DNA of 64,000 bases from Chitinophaga fulva (lineage in GTDB: Bacteria; Bacteroidota; Bacteroidia; Chitinophagales; Chitinophagaceae), in assembly GCF_012927205.1 (NCBI RefSeq), contig NZ_JABBGC010000001.1, positions 868,001 to 932,000 of the forward strand. The letters are read 5' to 3'. Under the pieces are notes generated by a model, which was not told the DNA's origin, did not search any database, and was given only the letters and a program-made list of their open reading frames with translations. How positions within the stretch are numbered: position 1 is the first letter of the stretch; every line of letters starts with the position of its first letter. A program made the position numbers and the translations under genes. Positions 25,066 through 35,181 of the stretch are shown here, piece by piece.

Positions 25066-28000
25066 ATGTCGCTGCCCCATTTGCTAAAATATGTTTACAA
25101 TAACGGCACTGATGAAGTGATCCGCAGGGGGAAGCGTATTTTTTCTACCGGGGGTGTTGAGCTCATTGAAGCTGACCCGGTATTGAAATCAGCTACTTTC
25201 CGCGTCAAAAGTGACACGCATGCCAATTATTACCGGGTTTCCATCAATAAATACGGTGAAACCAGCGGTATGTCTATCCGTTGCCAGTGTCCCTATAACC
25301 TGGGAGACATCTGCCGGCACGAGGCAGCAGCACTGTTCCAGCTTCAGGAAATGCTGGACAAGAATCATTTCGAAAGCTTTGAAACACATTTTGATCAACA
25401 ACATACCCTGATCAAAATGAAATCCATCGATATTAAAACGATCAAACTACTGACTTCCCCCAGCATCATCGCGGAAGCGGAAACGATCGTGAAGCAGCAC
25501 CCGGCCAAAGTTTCATCTGCCAAAGATGAAAAAGTGGAGGCTGTGCTGACGTTGGATAAGAAAGAGTATCCGCTGATCGTCCAGCGCAATGAGGAACGTT
25601 TTTTCGATACCCATTGTACCTGCGATGAAACAGCCCATGCGCTCTGTGTGCATAAAACCGCCCTCTTCCTGCAACTGCTGCAGAAGAACGGTCCGTTTTA
25701 TTTTGATACGCTGCGCAACTGGGACAAGGAGAAAAACAAACTACTCTCTCTCTACGGTTATTCCCTGACAGACGACCTGGATGGAAAATTTGCCTTCTCC
25801 TACATGGATGGCAAACCCTTCCTGCGTGTGCTGGACCCTACCATTAAACGGGTCGACGGCGCCACTGCCGGCAGACAGCAGCAGCAGGCGGCTCCCCCAC
25901 CAGAAGAAACCCTGACGGTGACACAGCGGCTGGCCGCGGTTTTCAACGCCAACGAAACGTTATATCCTTATTTCAAAATAGATATCGTTGCCGGTGAAGT
26001 GAACGACGAGCAAACCGCCTTCGTGTCCCTGGCCAGCAAACTTGACCTCACCAAGTACGTTGACTTTTATCAGTACAAGGAGAAAGACCGGGAGCTGATC
26101 GCTCCTATCCGTAAACTGCAAGGACCGGAAGTCAGCAAGTTTCTCAGCAAAAACTCGCCATTCGCGGGCATCTGGGAAAACATCACGCATGAAAATGCGG
26201 AAGAGCTGCCCACCGAAACCAAAGAACTGATGCTGGAATATCTGCATCCCAAACTGGCCAAACTGTTTCCGCAGCTGGCCGAACACGGGCTGGTATTTTA
26301 TCTCCCTAACAGGCAGCAGTTCAAAACAAAAAACCTGGAACCCTTACAGATAGGCGCCGACAGGCTGAAACTCATCCTGAAGACCAACAGTGGCAGCTCC
26401 CATGTGGAGATCAACTGCTACGTGTCTGTCGAAGGCGAAATGATCGACGTCTCTAAAAACAACTGGGAAAGCCCGCTGCTATTCCTTTACCAGAATACAC
26501 TGTACCTGTTTGAAAGTCCGCAGGATGCCCTGCATGTGGCGCTCTTTCAGCAGAATGGCGGTAAACTGAAAATTCCTAACAAGGAATGGCCGGTATACCT
26601 GAAGGACTACCTGTTGCCATTAAGCCGTCAGTACGATATCCGTTTCGACAAAGAACTCCTCGCCGAGGTAACTGACATCGAACCGGAATGCCGTGTGTAC
26701 CTGAAAGAACTGGGCGAAACGTTCATCATCCAGCCGGGATTCGCTTACCGCGGACAGGAAGTGGAATGGAATGAAGAAGAGAAAATCACGGTACAGGAAG
26801 GCAACAAAGTACTGGTCATCCGCCGTAACAAAGAAGCGGAAGATGCCTTTGTAAGCCGCCTGCGCACGCTGCATACCAATTTCGCACAGAACGACAACCA
26901 GCACTATTTCTACCTGCGCGCCAAAGAAGCCCTGAAGAACAACTGGTTCTTCCTTTTCTTCGATGCCCTGAAAGAAATGAATGTGCGCGTTTTCGGTTTC
27001 GATAACCTGCGCAACTTCAAATTCAGCTCACATAAGCCGGTCACCAACCTGCAAATCAGCTCCGGCATCGACTGGTTCGATGCACAGATTGAAGTGCTCT
27101 ATGGCGACCAGAAGGTCAGCATCAAAGACATTAAAAATGCGCTGGCCAACAAACAGAACTATGTGCAGCTGGCAGATGGCTCCCTGGGCCTTCTGCCGGA
27201 AGAATGGCTGCGTAAATATTCTCTCCTCTTCAAAGTAGGGGAAGAAAAAGACAAAGGCCTTAAACTCAGCAAATACAACTTCAGCGTAATTGATGAACTG
27301 TATGAGTTCATTGACGATGAAGCTGTAGTAATAGAACTGGAACAGAAACGCAAAAAGCTGTTGCAGTTTGACGAGATCCGTAACATCTCCCTGCCCAACA
27401 ACCTGCAGGCAACGCTGCGCCCCTACCAGGAAAGCGGCTTCCAGTGGCTCAATTATCTCGATGAGATCAAATGGGGTGGCATCCTTGCGGATGACATGGG
27501 TCTTGGTAAAACCATCCAGGCGCTTACCTTCCTCCAGTATTACAAAAACAAGAACGGCGGAAAATGTATGGCACTGGTGGTATGCCCTACCACCCTGATC
27601 TATAACTGGGAGAACGAGATCCGTAAGTTCACGCCGGAAATCAAGCACCATATCCATCACGGCCCTACCCGTATCAAAGATTCGGAAGAACTGGCCAAGT
27701 TTGATGTGATCATCACCACCTACGGTACGCTGCGCAGCGATATCCAGACGTTGATGAAACTGGAGTTTGACTACGTGGTATTGGATGAATCGCAGGCGAT
27801 CAAAAACCCGCAGTCCAAAGTGACCAAGGCGGCCCAGCTGCTGCAAACCAAGAACAGGCTGGCGCTGAGCGGTACGCCTATGCAGAACAATACTTTCGAT
27901 ATCTATGCGCAGATGAACTTCCTGAACCCGGGTATGCTGGGCAGTGTGGACTTCTTCCGTAACGAGTTTGCCACACCGATAGACAAGTTCCAGGATGAAG

Positions 28001-28806
28001 AAAGAAAAGAACACCTGCGCAAACTGATTTATCCGTTCATCCTCCGCCGTACCAAAGAGCAGGTGGCGAAAGACCTGCCGGATAAAATCGAGACGGTCAT
28101 CTTCTGCGAAATGGACCCTGAACAACGTCATATTTATGATGCTTACCGGAACACCTACCGGTCCAAGATCCTGGGCGTCATAGAAGACCAGGGTATGGAA
28201 CGCTCTCAGCTCACCATCCTGCAAGGCCTGATGAAGCTGCGCCAGATATGTGACTCTCCGGCTATCCTCAACGATACGGAGCAGTATCCCAACCATTCCG
28301 TAAAGCTGCATGAGCTGACCCGTGAGATCGCTGAAAATATCGGTAACCACAAGGTGCTGGTGTTTTCCCAGTTCCTCGGTATGCTGGGCCTGATACGGGA
28401 AAGGTTGCAGCACATGAAGATTCCTTACGAATACTTCGATGGCAGCACGTCTACCATGGACCGTGAAAAGGCTATCCAGAACTTCCAGCACAACGATGAG
28501 TGCCGGGTATTCCTGATATCACTGAAAGCTGGTGGCGTGGGCCTCAACCTGACCGCGGCTGACTATGTGTACATCGTGGACCCCTGGTGGAACCCTGCTG
28601 TGGAGCAACAGGCGATAGACCGTACCCACCGTATCGGACAAACGAAAAATATCTTCGCTTACCGTATGATCTGTAAAGACACGGTAGAAGAAAAAATATT
28701 ACAGTTACAGGAACGTAAAAAATCGCTGGTGAAAGAGATCATCTCCGATGATAGCGGCTTTGTGAAGAAGCTGACCAAAGAAGATGTGTTGTACCTGTTC
28801 AGCTAA
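25066..28806 (+). CDS. SNF2-family ATPase with two SWIM-type zinc motifs
   Basis: Large DNA-dependent ATPase of 1246 residues. Near the N-terminus is a SWIM motif (SIRCQCPYNLGDICRHEAAA) and about 110 residues later a second CxC...CxH set (HCTCDETAHALCVHKTALF). A long middle region of unknown fold follows. The SNF2 core runs over the last about 450 residues: Walker A ADDMGLGKTIQAL with K815, box II LDESQAIKNP (DESQ for the usual DEAQ), SGTPMQNN, and in the C-lobe LKAGGVGLNLTAADYVYIVD and QQAIDRTHRIGQTKNI. It probably translocates on duplex DNA; the biological role is unknown. It is monocistronic with a terminator. Confidence 0.9.
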   Translation: MSLPHLLKYVYNNGTDEVIRRGKRIFSTGGVELIEADPVLKSATFRVKSDTHANYYRVSINKYGETSGMSIRCQCPYNLGDICRHEAAALFQLQEMLDKNHFESFETHFDQQHTLIKMKSIDIKTIKLLTSPSIIAEAETIVKQHPAKVSSAKDEKVEAVLTLDKKEYPLIVQRNEERFFDTHCTCDETAHALCVHKTALFLQLLQKNGPFYFDTLRNWDKEKNKLLSLYGYSLTDDLDGKFAFSYMDGKPFLRVLDPTIKRVDGATAGRQQQQAAPPPEETLTVTQRLAAVFNANETLYPYFKIDIVAGEVNDEQTAFVSLASKLDLTKYVDFYQYKEKDRELIAPIRKLQGPEVSKFLSKNSPFAGIWENITHENAEELPTETKELMLEYLHPKLAKLFPQLAEHGLVFYLPNRQQFKTKNLEPLQIGADRLKLILKTNSGSSHVEINCYVSVEGEMIDVSKNNWESPLLFLYQNTLYLFESPQDALHVALFQQNGGKLKIPNKEWPVYLKDYLLPLSRQYDIRFDKELLAEVTDIEPECRVYLKELGETFIIQPGFAYRGQEVEWNEEEKITVQEGNKVLVIRRNKEAEDAFVSRLRTLHTNFAQNDNQHYFYLRAKEALKNNWFFLFFDALKEMNVRVFGFDNLRNFKFSSHKPVTNLQISSGIDWFDAQIEVLYGDQKVSIKDIKNALANKQNYVQLADGSLGLLPEEWLRKYSLLFKVGEEKDKGLKLSKYNFSVIDELYEFIDDEAVVIELEQKRKKLLQFDEIRNISLPNNLQATLRPYQESGFQWLNYLDEIKWGGILADDMGLGKTIQALTFLQYYKNKNGGKCMALVVCPTTLIYNWENEIRKFTPEIKHHIHHGPTRIKDSEELAKFDVIITTYGTLRSDIQTLMKLEFDYVVLDESQAIKNPQSKVTKAAQLLQTKNRLALSGTPMQNNTFDIYAQMNFLNPGMLGSVDFFRNEFATPIDKFQDEERKEHLRKLIYPFILRRTKEQVAKDLPDKIETVIFCEMDPEQRHIYDAYRNTYRSKILGVIEDQGMERSQLTILQGLMKLRQICDSPAILNDTEQYPNHSVKLHELTREIAENIGNHKVLVFSQFLGMLGLIRERLQHMKIPYEYFDGSTSTMDREKAIQNFQHNDECRVFLISLKAGGVGLNLTAADYVYIVDPWWNPAVEQQAIDRTHRIGQTKNIFAYRMICKDTVEEKILQLQERKKSLVKEIISDDSGFVKKLTKEDVLYLFS

Positions 28807-28839
28807 AGCATTTAAATTTCACGACTGTAAAAATTGATC

Positions 28840-28870
28840 AGCGCTTCCCACCCGGGAGGCGCTTTTTTTA
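28840..28870 (+). terminator. Terminator after the SNF2 gene
   Basis: AGCGCTTCCC, loop ACCC, GGGAGGCGCT, then a T run: a 10-bp stem with one G-T pair. Confidence 0.85.
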
Positions 28871-28941
28871 TGTTGATGCCCACCTTTCCATTTTTGAAAA
28901 GACCCTTCAGATTCTGCATGGTCCCACGTTGCCATTTTTTT

Positions 28942-28968
28942 ATTTGATCATTTTGATATTTGTTTATT
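28942..28968 (+). repeat. Single arm related to the 27-bp inverted repeat
   Basis: ATTTGATCATTTTGATATTTG and following bases match 24 of 27 positions of the arm at 22239-22265. No partner arm is seen nearby. Confidence 0.55.
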
Positions 28969-29065
28969 TGATTGATTATTAATTGTTTATGTTAATTTTT
29001 TAACTTCTTTTTAATACTGGCATTTGGCTGGTATACCAGTCATTGTATCAAAACATTTGATTCAC

Positions 29066-29407
29066 ATGTTACCAGACTCGAAAATCTCACAATTGATCGG
29101 TTTACAGATCCCTGGCTTGTCCTTTCCTATGCAACAATTGACAGCCAAAGAAAAAGTGAGCAAAGTGATCCACACATTTGCCGATTATACCGGCAACATG
29201 ATCCGTCATGAACAATTACAGGAAGTGAAACGTTGTTTTACCATTGCTGGGGTACTGTACCGCAACGGCAGCAGCGCAGTACGGAATGCTATTGAAAGTG
29301 TGTTTATATATGCGTTGTCGCCCATATTGTGTACGCAGCACCGGGACATGTTACCTTCTTCCCTCCGAACTGTCAGGATTCAACATTTACAAACAATAGC
29401 GCTTTAA
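29066..29407 (+). CDS. Small conserved-looking protein upstream of kdp, function unknown
   Basis: A 113-residue frame starting MLPDSKISQLIGLQIPGLSF; a further ATG at 29024 adds 14 residues. It is rich in helix, with VIHTFADYTGNMIRHEQLQE and RNAIESVFIYALSPIL, and no signal or membrane segment. I do not recognise the family. It lies 10 bases before the first kdp small membrane peptide and in the same direction, so it may be co-transcribed with kdp and regulate it. The codon use and hydrophobic pattern look protein-like, but evidence of expression is absent. Confidence 0.55.
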   Translation: MLPDSKISQLIGLQIPGLSFPMQQLTAKEKVSKVIHTFADYTGNMIRHEQLQEVKRCFTIAGVLYRNGSSAVRNAIESVFIYALSPILCTQHRDMLPSSLRTVRIQHLQTIAL

Positions 29408-29417
29408 AACATTTTTT

Positions 29418-29501
29418 ATGATGACTGTATTACTGGTACTCGCGGGCCTGGCCTGCTTTGCCCTCTTCTTTGCCTGCGTAGACTATTTCGAAAAAATCTG
29501 A
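29418..29501 (+). CDS. 27-residue single-span membrane peptide upstream of kdpF
   Basis: ATG ATG ACT starts a 27-residue frame: MMTVLLVLAGLACFALFFAC followed by VDYFEKI and TGA. It has one hydrophobic helix and a short charged cytoplasmic end. It is 10 bases after the preceding gene and 14 bases before kdpF, in operon order. I do not know a named family for it. Length, hydrophobic core and tight spacing support a real small subunit of the Kdp complex or a regulator of it. Confidence 0.6.
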   Translation: MMTVLLVLAGLACFALFFACVDYFEKI

Positions 29502-29515
29502 TAAACAAATCTGTT

Positions 29516-29593
29516 ATGACCGCCTTATTCGTGCTATCAATACTGGTGTTCGGGTACATGGTATATGTACTGCTGAAACCGGAGAAATTCTGA
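29516..29593 (+). CDS. kdpF: Potassium-transporting ATPase small subunit KdpF
   Basis: A 25-residue membrane peptide, MTALFVLSILVFGYMVYVLL followed by KPEKF. The LLKPEKF ending is typical of KdpF, which binds and stabilises the KdpABC complex in the inner membrane. It lies 52 bases before kdpA. The standard annotation often misses it because of its size. Confidence 0.85.
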   Translation: MTALFVLSILVFGYMVYVLLKPEKF

Positions 29594-29645
29594 GACGGCC
29601 TTTTCACCTGTGGCCGCATGCAACATGCTTTTTAACTAATTAGAA

Positions 29646-31364
29646 ATGACAACAGAAATTTTAGGCGTTATTGCCACCTATGGACTAACATTACTACTGG
29701 CCTGGCCACTAGCGAGGTATATCGTAAAGGTATTCAAAGGAGAAAAAACCTGGTCCGACTTTATGGCTCCGATGGAGCGGCTGTTCTTTAAGATCTCCGG
29801 CATCGATCCCAAAGAAGAAATGACCTGGAAAGAACATTTAAAAGCATTGCTGACCATCAACCTGGTGTGGTTTGTATATGCCTTTTTTATGTTGATGTTC
29901 CAGGATAAGCTGCCACTGAACCCAGATGGTAATCCGGGACAGTCCGCAGACCTGGCGTTCAACACAGCGATCAGCTTCCTGGTGAACTGTAACCTGCAAC
30001 ACTATTCCGGTGAAACCGGTGTTACCTATCTCACCCAGTTATTTGTACTGGCTTTCCTGCAATTCGTCACAGCAGCCACTGGTATTGCCGCACTCATCGT
30101 CGTATTCAAAGCATTTAAAGAAAAGAGCACTACCAAACTGGGCAACTTCTGGGATATTTTCCTGAAAACCAACACCCGTATTCTTTTGCCGCTGTGTATC
30201 GTGATTGCACTGATACTGGCGTTTAACGGCGCTCCTGCCAGCTTCGAGGGTAAAGATACCGTAGTGACCATGCAGGGCGACACCGTAAATGTATCCCGTG
30301 GCCCTGCTGCCGGTTTTATCGCTATCAAACATCTGGGTACCAATGGTGGCGGATGGTTTGGTGCTAACTCCTGCCACCCGCTGGAGAACCCGAACTACAT
30401 CACCTGGATGACTGAAATGGTGGCACAGGTAGTGATCCCGATCGCCATGGTATTTGCACTGGGCATGTTCATCAACCGCCGCAAATTTGCCTATGTCATT
30501 TTCGGGGTGATGACCATCGGGATGATCATCCTGCTGATACCCACCATGATGGCGGAAATAAACGGTAATCCGGCCATTGCGCACATGGGCATACAACAGC
30601 TCACCGGTGCCATGGAGGGCAAGGAGGTCCGCTTCGGTCCTGCCGCAACCGGTTACTGGAGCACTGTTACCACCATTATCTCCACCGGTTCCATCTGCGG
30701 ATTCCATGACAGCACCATGCCGATGACCGGCCTGATGGAGCTGCTGGGCATGATGCTGAACTGCTTCTATGGCGGTTGCGGTGTAGGTATTCTTAACTAT
30801 TACATTTTTATCATCATCGCGGTGTTTATTTCCGGTCTTATGGTAGGCCGCACGCCTGAACTGATGGGACATAAACTGGAAGCCAGAGAGGTGAAGATCG
30901 CAGCGATCATCACACTGCTGTCACCCTTCCTGATATTGGCGGGCACGGCCCTCTCTTCCTGGATACTGGCTCATCATCCGGATGCCAATTGGGCCGTGAA
31001 GCCGTCAGCCTGGCTGAACAACCCCGGCTACCATGGATTCTCCGAGATGCTGTATGAGTATACTTCCTCCAACGCCAACAACGGCTCCGGTTTTGAAGGC
31101 CTTGGCGATGGCAACGTATTCTGGAACGTATCCACCGGTTTTGTGCTGATACTGGGCAGGTTCCTGCCGATCATCGGCCCTGTGGCGATCGCAGGTATCA
31201 TGGCATCTAAAAAATACATTCCGGAATCCGCCGGTACCCTGCGTACAGATTCGATCACTTTCGGCGCCATGACATTCGCTGTGATCATTGTCCTCACTGC
31301 CTTGTCCTATTTCCCTGCGCTGGCACTGGGCCCGATTGCAGAGTATTTCTCCCTGTACAGATGA
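29646..31364 (+). CDS. kdpA: Potassium-transporting ATPase, K+-selective channel-like subunit
   Basis: Inner-membrane subunit that selects and conducts K+ in the KdpFABC high-affinity pump; 572 residues. Membrane helices begin at GVIATYGLTLLLAWPLARYI. The selectivity-filter style segments are visible, such as GTNGGGWFGANSCHPLENP and STGSICGFHDSTMPMTGLME, with further pore loops later in the protein. It lies 22 bases before kdpB and is the first large gene of the operon. Confidence 0.95.
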   Translation: MTTEILGVIATYGLTLLLAWPLARYIVKVFKGEKTWSDFMAPMERLFFKISGIDPKEEMTWKEHLKALLTINLVWFVYAFFMLMFQDKLPLNPDGNPGQSADLAFNTAISFLVNCNLQHYSGETGVTYLTQLFVLAFLQFVTAATGIAALIVVFKAFKEKSTTKLGNFWDIFLKTNTRILLPLCIVIALILAFNGAPASFEGKDTVVTMQGDTVNVSRGPAAGFIAIKHLGTNGGGWFGANSCHPLENPNYITWMTEMVAQVVIPIAMVFALGMFINRRKFAYVIFGVMTIGMIILLIPTMMAEINGNPAIAHMGIQQLTGAMEGKEVRFGPAATGYWSTVTTIISTGSICGFHDSTMPMTGLMELLGMMLNCFYGGCGVGILNYYIFIIIAVFISGLMVGRTPELMGHKLEAREVKIAAIITLLSPFLILAGTALSSWILAHHPDANWAVKPSAWLNNPGYHGFSEMLYEYTSSNANNGSGFEGLGDGNVFWNVSTGFVLILGRFLPIIGPVAIAGIMASKKYIPESAGTLRTDSITFGAMTFAVIIVLTALSYFPALALGPIAEYFSLYR

Positions 31365-31386
31365 TAAACCATAATGAACAATTACC

Positions 31387-33435
31387 ATGAAGAAAAGAGA
31401 TAATACATTGTTTCCGAAGGAGCAGGTGCTGCAAAGCCTGAAACAGTCCTTCGTGAAACTGAATCCGAGACTGATGATCAAAAACCCGGTAATGTTTACC
31501 GTGGAGATAGGTACCGTGGTGATGCTGGTCGTTGCCCTGTACGCTGCCTTTACCAAAAACACGGACCAGGGTAGTGCAGCTTATAACTTCACCGTTTTTA
31601 TCATACTCTTCCTCACCGTGCTGTTTGCCAACTTCGCGGAAGCCATTGCAGAAGCACGCGGTAAAGCACAGGCAGAGAGCCTGCGCCGTACCAGGGAGGA
31701 AACACCCGCCAAAAAAATAGAGCTGATAGGAGAAATTTTTACCAACGAAATCAAAGTGATTTCCTCCTCCGCGCTGCGCAAAGGCGATATCTTCGTTTGT
31801 GATCCGGGTGATATCATCCCGGCCGACGGAGAGATTGTTCAGGGCCTCGCCAGCATCGACGAATCAGCTATCACCGGTGAATCTGCACCGGTGATCCGCG
31901 AAGCCGGCGGTGACAAATCCAGTGTAGTAGGCGGTACCAAAGTACTGTCAGACCATATCAAAGTACGGGTGACCACCGAACCGGGCGAATCATTCCTCGA
32001 CAAAATGATTGCCCTGGTAGAAGGCGCCAGCCGTCAGAAAACACCGAACGAAATAGCGCTGACGATCCTGTTGGCCAGCTTCACACTCGTGTTCATCATT
32101 GTATGTGTGACCCTGAAACCATTCGCGGACTATGCACAAACACCGATCACCATTGCCGCTTTTATCTCCCTGTTTGTCTGTCTGATCCCCACTACCATCG
32201 GTGGCCTGCTTTCCGCTATCGGTATTGCCGGTATGGACCGTGCACTGCGTGCCAACGTGATCACCAAATCCGGTAAAGCCGTAGAAACAGCCGGCGACAT
32301 CGACGTGCTGCTGCTGGACAAAACCGGTACTATCACCATCGGTAACCGTAAAGCCACCAACTTCTATCCTTCCAATGGCCATGCACCGGAAGAATTTATC
32401 AGACTGTGTGCCCTCAGCTCCCTGTCTGATGAAACGCCTGAAGGTAAGTCCATCGTGGAACTGGCAGGTAAAGACATCGTCAGTAAGCTGACCGTGAACG
32501 GCGCCAGCCTCGTGAAATTCACCGCCGAAACCCGCAGCAGCGGTATCGATCTGGCTGATGGCAACCGTATCCGCAAAGGCGCTTATGATGCCATCAGAAA
32601 ACTCACCGAAAGAGAAGGCTTCCATTTCCCGGAAGATACACAAGCCCGTGTGGAATCTATCTCCCGTGATGGCGGTACCCCGCTGGTAGTGGCCCTCAAC
32701 AGCAAAGTACAAGGCGTCATAGAACTGCAGGATATCATCAAACCCGGTATCAGCGAACGTTTTGAACGTCTGCGTAAAATGGGGGTGAAAACCGTGATGG
32801 TAACCGGTGACAACCCGCTCACCGCTAAATACATCGCTACCAAAGCCGGTGTGGACGACTTCATCGCAGAAGCCAAACCGGAAGACAAGATGACGTACAT
32901 CCGCAAAGAGCAACAGGAAGGCCGCCTCGTAGCCATGATGGGCGATGGCACCAACGACGCTCCGGCACTGGCACAGGCAGATGTGGGCGTAGCCATGAAC
33001 AGCGGTACCCAGGCGGCCAAAGAAGCCGGTAACATGGTGGACCTGGACAACGACCCTACCAAGCTGATCGAGATCGTGGAAATCGGTAAACAGCTGTTGA
33101 TGACACGCGGTACCCTCACCACCTTCTCTATCGCCAACGACGTAGCGAAATACTTCGCCATCGTACCGGCACTCTTCGTAGCCTCTATCCCTGCTTTACA
33201 GGGTATTAATATCATGAAGCTGCACAGCCCTGAAACAGCTATTCTCAGTGCCGTGATCTTCAACGCGATCATTATCCCTATGCTTATTCCGCTGGCATTG
33301 CGCGGTGTGGCTTACAAGCCTATCGGCGCCAGCGCACTGCTTCGCCGGAATCTGCTGATATATGGTGTGGGTGGCGTTATCGCTCCTTTCATCGGTATCA
33401 AACTGATTGATATGCTGATTGCTCTCTTTATGTAG
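31387..33435 (+). CDS. kdpB: Potassium-transporting ATPase, P-type ATP-binding subunit
   Basis: Catalytic P-type ATPase subunit of Kdp; 682 residues, normal length. DKTGT is present with phosphorylated D311 ([12 protein letters not shown]). Others are TGES in the actuator domain ([13 protein letters not shown]), [19 protein letters not shown] and [20 protein letters not shown] for ATP binding and hydrolysis. It follows kdpA and is 21 bases before kdpC, so the complex is made from one transcript. Confidence 0.97.
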   Translation: MKKRDNTLFPKEQVLQSLKQSFVKLNPRLMIKNPVMFTVEIGTVVMLVVALYAAFTKNTDQGSAAYNFTVFIILFLTVLFANFAEAIAEARGKAQAESLRRTREETPAKKIELIGEIFTNEIKVISSSALRKGDIFVCDPGDIIPADGEIVQGLASIDESAITGESAPVIREAGGDKSSVVGGTKVLSDHIKVRVTTEPGESFLDKMIALVEGASRQKTPNEIALTILLASFTLVFIIVCVTLKPFADYAQTPITIAAFISLFVCLIPTTIGGLLSAIGIAGMDRALRANVITKSGKAVETAGDIDVLLLDKTGTITIGNRKATNFYPSNGHAPEEFIRLCALSSLSDETPEGKSIVELAGKDIVSKLTVNGASLVKFTAETRSSGIDLADGNRIRKGAYDAIRKLTEREGFHFPEDTQARVESISRDGGTPLVVALNSKVQGVIELQDIIKPGISERFERLRKMGVKTVMVTGDNPLTAKYIATKAGVDDFIAEAKPEDKMTYIRKEQQEGRLVAMMGDGTNDAPALAQADVGVAMNSGTQAAKEAGNMVDLDNDPTKLIEIVEIGKQLLMTRGTLTTFSIANDVAKYFAIVPALFVASIPALQGINIMKLHSPETAILSAVIFNAIIIPMLIPLALRGVAYKPIGASALLRRNLLIYGVGGVIAPFIGIKLIDMLIALFM

Positions 33436-33456
33436 TCAAAAGAAAAAATTAAGAAG

Positions 33457-34020
33457 ATGAAAAAGTATCTCCTGCCCTCTATTAAACTGACCGTTCTCCT
33501 GCTGGTGCTGCTGGCCGGTATCTACCCGCTCATTATTGCCGGTATCGCCAAAATGGCGCCCGGTAAAGGCGGCGGTGTAACGGTAACGCATAATGGAAAA
33601 GTAGTAGGGTATGAAAATATAGGACAGAAATTCACAGACGATAAGTACTTCTGGTCCCGCCCCAGCACGGTAGATTACAATGCTGCCGGCTCCGGTGGCT
33701 CCAACAAAGCACCTGGCAACCCGGATTACCTGAAAACTGTTGCGGAAAGAATTGATACTTTCCTCGCGCACAATCCGGACGTGAAAAAAGCCGATATCCC
33801 GGCGGAACTGGTGACAGCTTCTGCCAGCGGCCTGGACCCGCACCTCTCTCCTGCTGCGGCTTATATACAGATCGCACGTGTGGCTAAAGCCAGAAATATC
33901 GCTCCTGAAAAACTGAAACAGTTGGTAGATGCCAATACCCAGGCACCTGTGCTGGGTATGCTGGGCCCTTCCACTGTAAATGTCCTCAAACTCAACGTCG
34001 CCTTGGACGAGTTAAAATAA
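33457..34020 (+). CDS. kdpC: Potassium-transporting ATPase, C subunit
   Basis: Single-span subunit that helps ATP binding by KdpB; 187 residues. It begins with a membrane helix (LKLTVLLLVLLAGIYPLII) and has the conserved ASGLDPHLSPAAAYIQ signature in the second half, then RVAKARNI. A 10-bp inverted repeat follows before the porin gene and could lower read-through. Confidence 0.95.
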   Translation: MKKYLLPSIKLTVLLLVLLAGIYPLIIAGIAKMAPGKGGGVTVTHNGKVVGYENIGQKFTDDKYFWSRPSTVDYNAAGSGGSNKAPGNPDYLKTVAERIDTFLAHNPDVKKADIPAELVTASASGLDPHLSPAAAYIQIARVAKARNIAPEKLKQLVDANTQAPVLGMLGPSTVNVLKLNVALDELK

Positions 34021-34028
34021 ACCAATGG

Positions 34029-34063
34029 TTTCCGGTGAACAGGAAACAATCCCTCACCGGAAA
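34029..34063 (+). promoter_or_regulatory. Hairpin between kdpC and porin
   Basis: TTTCCGGTGA and TCACCGGAAA pair with a 15-base loop, followed by TCTATTT. The weak T tract suggests an attenuator or RNA-stability element inside the operon. Confidence 0.5.
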
Positions 34064-34086
34064 TCTATTTAACCTATATAAATTTT

Positions 34087-35175
34087 ATGAAGAAGATTTT
34101 ATTGCTGGTCGCCATCCTGGCTGCCGCTATCACCCTTTTTGCCCAAACCGAACCAACTACCGAGAAAGAAAAAGAAAAAGGTAAACTGACATTTTCCGGT
34201 TATGCTGAAGCCTATTACAGTTATGACTTCAATCAACCGGCAAATCATACCAAGCCCGGGTACCTGTACAATTTTAACAGGCACAATGAGCTGAACCTTA
34301 ACTTAGCTATGTTGAAAGCCAATTATAATTCAGACAGGGTGCGGGGTAACATTGCCCTGATGACAGGTACCTACGCCCAATACAATATGGCTGCGGAACC
34401 TACTATCCTGCAGTATGTTTATGAAGCCAACGTGGGCGTGAGAGTGGGTAAAAACGTATGGATCGATGCCGGTATTATGCCTGCCCACATTGGTTTTGAA
34501 AGTGCCATCGGGAAGGACTGTTACACACTGACCCGCAGTATGCTGGCAGAGAACTCCCCTTACTTTGAAACCGGCGCCAAAGTAACCTGGACACCGAATG
34601 AAAAATGGTCATTTGCCGCCATGTACCTTAACGGATGGCAACGTATCAAACGGGTAGACGGTAACCAGACACCTAATTTCGGTACGCAGATCACCTTCAA
34701 ACCATCCGATAAGGTGCTGCTTAACTGGAGCACATATGTAGGAAATGATTTCGCTGACAGCGCCCGCCGGATGCGTTATTTTAACAACCTTTATGGTACC
34801 TTTGGAATAACAGACAAATTCAGCCTGATAGCGGGAATAGACTATGGTCTGCAACAGAAAGCAAAAGGCAGCAGCGACCTGTCTAACTGGTATACACCCA
34901 TCGTGATTGCCCGTTATGCTTTCACGGATAAACTGGCCGCAGCGGGAAGAGTGGAATACTTTAACGATGCAGACGGCGTGGTGATCGCCACAGAGACGCC
35001 GCACGGATTCCAGACAACCGGTTACTCCCTCAACCTCGACTTTACTCCCGTCAGCAATGTGATGTTTCGTATAGAAGGAAGGATGTTTAACGGACGAGAC
35101 AAAACATTCATCAAAGGAACAGAACTCAAAAACAATAATGCTGCCCTGACGGCATCGCTGGCAGTGTGGTTTTAA
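34087..35175 (+). CDS. Outer-membrane beta-barrel porin in the kdp operon
   Basis: A 362-residue exported barrel with signal peptide MKKILLLVAILAAAITLFAQ. The mature protein alternates short strands with aromatic residues: GYAEAYYSYDFNQPANHTKP, NIALMTGTYAQYNMAAEPTI and, at the end, MFRIEGRMFNGRD with a final aromatic VWF. It resembles OmpL-like barrel porins of Bacteroidota. Its position between kdpC and the KdpD sensor is a clue to K+ entry across the outer membrane, but specificity is an inference. The next gene is 6 bases away. Confidence 0.8.
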   Translation: MKKILLLVAILAAAITLFAQTEPTTEKEKEKGKLTFSGYAEAYYSYDFNQPANHTKPGYLYNFNRHNELNLNLAMLKANYNSDRVRGNIALMTGTYAQYNMAAEPTILQYVYEANVGVRVGKNVWIDAGIMPAHIGFESAIGKDCYTLTRSMLAENSPYFETGAKVTWTPNEKWSFAAMYLNGWQRIKRVDGNQTPNFGTQITFKPSDKVLLNWSTYVGNDFADSARRMRYFNNLYGTFGITDKFSLIAGIDYGLQQKAKGSSDLSNWYTPIVIARYAFTDKLAAAGRVEYFNDADGVVIATETPHGFQTTGYSLNLDFTPVSNVMFRIEGRMFNGRDKTFIKGTELKNNNAALTASLAVWF

Positions 35176-35181
35176 TATACC

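Noticed and set aside
27028..28491. 487-codon open frame on the minus strand under the SNF2 gene
   Set aside because: Antisense to the conserved ATPase core; no domain or promoter.
28807..29065. Possible K+ or c-di-AMP riboswitch before kdp
   Set aside because: No recognisable conserved core seen by eye; only an AT-rich stretch and repeat arm.
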